DNA of 64,000 nt. It comes from Ochrobactrum sp. Marseille-Q0166. Its GTDB lineage: Bacteria > Pseudomonadota > Alphaproteobacteria > Rhizobiales > Rhizobiaceae. The DNA lies in the NCBI RefSeq assembly GCF_014397025.1, contig NZ_JACJUO010000002.1:186001-250000 (forward strand). The letters are read 5' to 3'. Both the position numbers and the translations under genes were made by a program. Shown piece after piece: positions 60,014 through 64,000 of the stretch; position 1 is the first letter of the stretch; each line of letters opens with the position of its first letter. The notes under the pieces are model-generated. The model worked only from the letters and a program-made list of their open reading frames with translations. It searched no databases and was not told where the DNA came from.

Positions 60014-61249
60014 TCACACTCCCGCCTGCTCAGGATACATACGTCCCGGATTGAGAATGTTTTCCGGATCAAACTGATGTTTCAGCCTCTGTGAAAGTGC
60101 TGCAAGCGCTGCCGGTTGCGGCTCAAATACGTGCGTGTTGGCCCGCACAAATTCCGGTGCGCGTATTAGCGTTGCATGGCCGCCACCATATTTGGCGATC
60201 AGCTTGCGCAGTATCCCGGCTTCCGGCTCTGCTTCCATCCGCATCCAGATCAAACCACCTTGCCAATCATAATAGGCATCGACGCCTGCATGACGGCGCA
60301 ACTCGTCAATCATACGCCAGCCCTGCATCGGTGCCATTGAAACACGCCAGACCACGCGCGTATCGCCAGCCAACGCATAGGGCAGCACATCGCGAACTTC
60401 TGTCCAGAGCTGTGTCGATTGCGGCTCATCAATCACGTCTATTATCCCTGCCCGGCCAAGTAGAGTCTGTAATTGCCTGCTCCGATGCGCGACAGACGGC
60501 GCAAAACCTTCCAGTCTTAAAATGGTTGCGGCTTCCCAGCCGAGCTTTCCGTCGAGAAAGCGATTGGCGACGGTGGGCGGCAAATGGGCACTCGATGCCA
60601 CTTCCTCGCGCGATCCCATCGCCATAGCCATAACGCGAGCAGCCTGTTCGTCGTCCAGCCCACGAACAGCAAGCGTCACAGAAGTCTCGGGCTTCGGCAG
60701 AACCTTAAACGTAACTTCCGTTGCAACGCCCAGCGTACCCCAGGAATTGGCCATGCCCTTGGAAAGATCGTAGCCAGTGACATTTTTGACGACACGCCCA
60801 CCAGATTTGAACAATTCACCGCGGCCTGAAACCACGCGAACGCCCAGGATATGATCGCGCGCAGCGCCCGCCTTTAACCGACGCGGCCCCGAAAGATTGG
60901 CAGCCAACACACCGCCTATTGTCCCCTGCCCTGCTTTGCCACCGAGCAGCGGACCATAATCCATTGGTTCAAAATGAAAGCACTGATTGCTTGCCGCCAG
61001 CAGTTTTTCGATCTCGGCGAGAGATGTGCCAGCCTTTGCTGAAAGAACCAGCTCATCCGGCTCATAGAGCGTTATGCCTGAAAGCTGCGACACATCCAGC
61101 ACATGCCCTGCCTGAACAGGGCGACCTATCCCACGCTTTGAGCCATTGCCGATAATCTCCAGCGGTGTGGATGTGCTAAGAGCCCACTGGACCGCTTCAA
61201 CGACACCCGCTTCATCGCGTGGTTTTAGAGTATTTACATCAGTCATCAT
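60014..61249 (-). CDS. glcE: Glycolate oxidase subunit GlcE
   Basis: A 411-residue FAD-binding subunit; ATG 61249 used, though ATG 61246 or GTG 61258 are possible. GNGSKRGIGRPV, GTIGGVLAANLSGPRR and KNVTGYDLSKGMANSWGT fit GlcE. It lies four bases before glcF. Confidence 0.92.
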   Translation of the reverse strand: MMTDVNTLKPRDEAGVVEAVQWALSTSTPLEIIGNGSKRGIGRPVQAGHVLDVSQLSGITLYEPDELVLSAKAGTSLAEIEKLLAASNQCFHFEPMDYGPLLGGKAGQGTIGGVLAANLSGPRRLKAGAARDHILGVRVVSGRGELFKSGGRVVKNVTGYDLSKGMANSWGTLGVATEVTFKVLPKPETSVTLAVRGLDDEQAARVMAMAMGSREEVASSAHLPPTVANRFLDGKLGWEAATILRLEGFAPSVAHRSRQLQTLLGRAGIIDVIDEPQSTQLWTEVRDVLPYALAGDTRVVWRVSMAPMQGWRMIDELRRHAGVDAYYDWQGGLIWMRMEAEPEAGILRKLIAKYGGGHATLIRAPEFVRANTHVFEPQPAALAALSQRLKHQFDPENILNPGRMYPEQAGV

Positions 61250-61261
61250 CACAACCACAGA

Positions 61262-62758
61262 TCAGAAACGCGGAAGGTCGGGAAAGGCCAGCTCGCCGCG
61301 ATGCACATGCATACGGCCCAGCTCGGCGCAGCGACGCAGTTGCGGAAAGACCTTGCCGGGGTTGAGCAGGTGCTTGGCGTCAAATGCACATTTGACACGC
61401 ATCTGCTGGTCGAGATCGATTTCGTTGAACATTTCCGGCATGAGATCGCGCTTTTCGATACCCACGCCATGCTCACCCGTCAGCACGCCGCCAACCTTCA
61501 CGCAAAGACGTAAGATATCGGCCCCGAAATTTTCCGCAGCCTCCAGCTCTCCGGGAATATTTGCATCATAGAGAATGAGCGGATGCAGATTGCCATCACC
61601 CGCATGAAACACATTGGCGACCCGAAGTCCGTATTTTTCGGACAGCTCGCGCATCCCAGACAAAACACGCGGCAGTTCTTTGCGTGGAATTGTGCCATCC
61701 ATGCAGAGATAATCCGGCGAAATGCGCCCCACTGCCGGGAAAGCCGCTTTACGGCCCGCCCAGAAAGCCAGTCGCTGTTCTTCCGATTGCGACAGGATAC
61801 AGGTGGTTGAGCCATTTTTGAGCGCAATGCTCTCGACCGCTCCTATCAAATGGTCAACTTCGATCGGCGGTCCATCGAGTTCGACGATCAGCAGCGCCTC
61901 GACATCAAGCGGATAGCCGACACGAACAAAATCTTCAGCGGCGCGAATGGCAGGCCGGTCCATCATTTCCATACCACCCGGAATGATCCCCGCGCCGATA
62001 ATATCCGCCACGCATTGCCCCGCCTGCTCACTCGACGGAAAGCCAACCATGACTGCACGCGCGGTTTCAGGCTTCTGCAGGATACGAACGGTGATTTCCG
62101 TCACCACGCCAAGCAGACCTTCCGAGCCGGTCATCAGCCCTAAAAGATCATAGCCTTCGCTATCGAGATGCTTGCCGCCAAGGCGCAAGACTTCGCCAGT
62201 TATCAGCACCATTTCGATGCCAAGCACATTGTTGGCGGTGAGACCATATTTCAGACAATGCACGCCACCTGCATTCTCCGCAACATTACCGCCGATTGAG
62301 CAGGCAATCTGCGAGGATGGATCGGGCGCATAGTAAAACCCCTCATGCTCGACAGCTTTTGTGATGCCAAGATTGGTCACACCCGGCTGCACGACTGCCA
62401 CGCGATTAGGATAATCGATTTCGAGAATGCGATTGAAACGCGACATGCCAAGGAGGACTGCATCGGCCAGCGGCATAGAACCACCGGATAGCGACGTGCC
62501 AGCACCGCGCGGCACCACGCGAATGCCATTATCGTGACAATAGCGCAAAACTTTTGAGACTTGCTCGACCGTTTCTGGAAGGACAACGACCAGCGGCAGA
62601 GAACGATGCGCCGTTAGCCCATCGCTTTCAAACACGCGCATTGCATTAACAGTATCGACAATCCCCTCACCCGGTACGATATTGCGCAAGTCTGCAACGA
62701 TGCCAGCACGTCGTTGCAATACGGCCGCATCCGGCTCCGGCATGACCAATCCGCTCAT
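61262..62758 (-). CDS. glcD: Glycolate oxidase subunit GlcD
   Basis: A 498-residue flavoprotein of the FAD_binding_4 class. The cofactor motif is VVPRGAGTSLSGGSMPLAD, with CSIGGNVAENAGGVHCLKYG and the C-terminal GEHGVGIEKR. It oxidises glycolate (or lactate) to glyoxylate. It leads the operon; GGAGGA is six bases before the ATG. Confidence 0.94.
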   Translation of the reverse strand: MSGLVMPEPDAAVLQRRAGIVADLRNIVPGEGIVDTVNAMRVFESDGLTAHRSLPLVVVLPETVEQVSKVLRYCHDNGIRVVPRGAGTSLSGGSMPLADAVLLGMSRFNRILEIDYPNRVAVVQPGVTNLGITKAVEHEGFYYAPDPSSQIACSIGGNVAENAGGVHCLKYGLTANNVLGIEMVLITGEVLRLGGKHLDSEGYDLLGLMTGSEGLLGVVTEITVRILQKPETARAVMVGFPSSEQAGQCVADIIGAGIIPGGMEMMDRPAIRAAEDFVRVGYPLDVEALLIVELDGPPIEVDHLIGAVESIALKNGSTTCILSQSEEQRLAFWAGRKAAFPAVGRISPDYLCMDGTIPRKELPRVLSGMRELSEKYGLRVANVFHAGDGNLHPLILYDANIPGELEAAENFGADILRLCVKVGGVLTGEHGVGIEKRDLMPEMFNEIDLDQQMRVKCAFDAKHLLNPGKVFPQLRRCAELGRMHVHRGELAFPDLPRF

Positions 62759-62786
62759 ATGTTCCTCCGCCTCCCAGCGACTTCAC

Positions 62787-62815
62787 ATGATTGGTAAACT
62801 AATTTTACCAATCAT
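62787..62815. promoter_or_regulatory. Candidate operator between glcD and lysR
   Basis: A perfect 12-bp inverted repeat, ATGATTGGTAAA and TTTACCAATCAT, with a CTAAT spacer, 29 bases before glcD and about 110 before the LysR gene. It contains TGGTnnnnnnnnnnnACCA, so a GntR (FadR/GlcC) or a LysR protein could bind it. Confidence 0.6.
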
Positions 62816-62925
62816 GACTATGGCGAAACAGTTTTGACACTGCGGCATAATCGCCTTGCGATCTCAGCAAAGCCTCGGCTAGATGAGCAAGTACATATAT
62901 CTGCCGGGGAGCATTTGAAACTATC

Positions 62926-63852
62926 ATGATGAGCAGTCTGGCCGATATGGAGATTTTTGCACGCGTTGTCGCAACCGGCAGCATGTCTGCAGCAGCGCGC
63001 GATCTTGGCCTGTCACCCGCCGTGGTTTCCAAGCGGCTCGGGCGTCTTGAAGAGCGGCTTGGCACGCGACTGCTTCAGCGCACAACGCGCCAGATTGCTT
63101 TAACGGAAGCCGGACAAGGCTACCATGAGCGCGTGCTGGCTATTTTGTCGAACATTGAAGAGGCGGAAGCCTTCGTGGCCCGGCGTTCGGCAGATGCACG
63201 CGGGACTTTGAAAATCTCCGCCCCCACCACTTTCGGACGCATGCACATCGCGCCTTATCTGGTGCCATTCATGCGCGCCAATTCCGACCTGACTGTCAAT
63301 ATGCAGCTCTCGGACGAGATGGTCGATATTGTTGGTGACGGCTATGATCTTGCCATTCGCATTGGCGAACTGTCCGACTCTACACTTGTGGCCCGCCGTC
63401 TCGCACCTGTGCGCAGAATTCTCGCGGCATCCCCGCATTATATTGCAGAACGCGGAACACCGCAGACGATCGAGGATCTTGCCGATCATATCTGCCTTGC
63501 ACCGCACAACAACGATCCATGGCGGCTTGAAGGCCCTAAAGGACCAATAACAATCCGTCCCGTCGGTCCGCTTCAGACCAATTCAAGCGAAGTGGTGCGC
63601 GAGGCGGTGCTGGCTGGTCTTGGAATTGCGCAGCGCTCGACGTGGGACATTGGACCGGAACTGGCAGAAGGCAGGCTGGTGCAGGTTCTACCGGAATATG
63701 CCGCATCGCGAAATGTCGCCATTCACGCGGTTTACCCCTCCAAGCAGTTCCTGCCTGCCAAAGTGCGTCTCTTCATAGACTATCTCGCAGATCTTTATGG
63801 ACCGGTACCCTATTGGGAAAGTAGCAGTACTCCGCACGATATATCTAAATAA
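62926..63852 (+). CDS. LysR-family transcriptional regulator
   Basis: A 308-residue LysR protein (ATG 62926 or 62929). The DNA-binding head is ATGSMSAAARDLGLSPAVVS with RLGRLEERLGTRLLQRTTR, followed by the substrate-binding domain. It diverges from glcDEF and probably controls it in response to a small carboxylic acid; other targets are possible. Confidence 0.92.
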   Translation: MMSSLADMEIFARVVATGSMSAAARDLGLSPAVVSKRLGRLEERLGTRLLQRTTRQIALTEAGQGYHERVLAILSNIEEAEAFVARRSADARGTLKISAPTTFGRMHIAPYLVPFMRANSDLTVNMQLSDEMVDIVGDGYDLAIRIGELSDSTLVARRLAPVRRILAASPHYIAERGTPQTIEDLADHICLAPHNNDPWRLEGPKGPITIRPVGPLQTNSSEVVREAVLAGLGIAQRSTWDIGPELAEGRLVQVLPEYAASRNVAIHAVYPSKQFLPAKVRLFIDYLADLYGPVPYWESSSTPHDISK

Positions 63853-63958
63853 TAGACGAAGCGGCTATGATTACGTAATAAGACGCCCGTTGCGTGATCG
63901 CGACAGCGTTTGCCGTTCGCCGGACAATATTAAGTCCAGACAATATCAAGGAATGACA

Positions 63959-64000
63959 ATGAACACAGTACCCCGCCTGATTTTCGCACTCGTCGTGGCC
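63959..64000 (+). CDS. Start of a protein with an export-like N-terminus (partial)
   Basis: Fourteen codons are visible, MNTVPRLIFALVVA, running off the window. A hydrophobic stretch right after a basic residue suggests a signal peptide or first membrane helix. AAGGA lies six bases upstream of the ATG. The family cannot be told. Confidence 0.5.
   Translation, partial: MNTVPRLIFALVVA

Overview
The window looks like chromosomal DNA of a Brucellaceae alphaproteobacterium (Brucella/Ochrobactrum group). The main grounds are the local gene orders: lpxK-waaA-acyltransferase-DUF4170-inositol phosphatase-pmbA, hisS-hisZ-hisG, and a groESL operon with CIRCE, near fumC and a GluP-type glucose/galactose permease. 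The proteins read as typical Rhizobiales/Brucellaceae homologues. Most of the window is ordinary, densely packed core DNA. No tRNA, rRNA, CRISPR array, prophage or plasmid function was seen.

Layout. 1-2.1 kb: a denitrification fragment (NnrS and pseudoazurin) with a perfect FNR/NnrR-type box. 2.4-7 kb: a BacA/YddA-type ABC exporter, an aldo/keto reductase and an arginase-like protein with an altered metal site. 7.1-11.3 kb: a signalling block made of a small membrane protein, a six-TM hybrid histidine kinase with two receivers and an HPt domain, and a receiver-GGDEF protein without an inhibitory site. 11.3-16.1 kb: an MFS exporter, a DenD/LtnD-like sugar-acid dehydrogenase pair and a DMT permease. 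16.2-21.4 kb: the one clearly accessory and decaying region. It holds three broken genes of an idonate/gluconate-type locus, each with in-frame stops, beside an intact LacI-family regulator and several ATGTTATCGATAACAT-like operators; next come a broken IS30 transposase and an outer-membrane-protein scar. 21.4-27 kb: the lipid A/Kdo operon. 27-36 kb: a Kef-type antiporter, a patatin phospholipase, an M16 peptidase pair (one catalytic, one lacking the zinc motif), RsmD, a pseudouridine synthase with a very long Arg-rich tail, and TadA. 36-44 kb: cytochrome b561 with a second FNR-type box, a lipoprotein, IleS, a MipA-family porin, RibF and a HAD phosphatase. 44.2-50.7 kb: GroES/GroEL, a candidate small RNA, an HxlR remnant, FumC, DoxX and a GluP-type permease. 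50.8-55.6 kb: HisG/HisZ/HisS, a LysE-type exporter and Tag. 55.8-64 kb: an L,D-transpeptidase, an aldo/keto reductase, DUF2000 and an Lrp regulator, the glycolate oxidase operon glcDEF and a divergent LysR regulator, then the start of a secreted protein.

The most distinctive signals are: (i) the decayed sugar-acid locus that keeps an intact regulator and matching palindromic operators; (ii) the sensor kinase/diguanylate cyclase module; (iii) the heterodimer-like M16 pair; (iv) structured, unannotated RNA candidates upstream of ileS and downstream of groEL; (v) two FNR-type boxes that link scattered genes to low oxygen or nitric oxide. All calls are from reading the sequence; no database search was possible.
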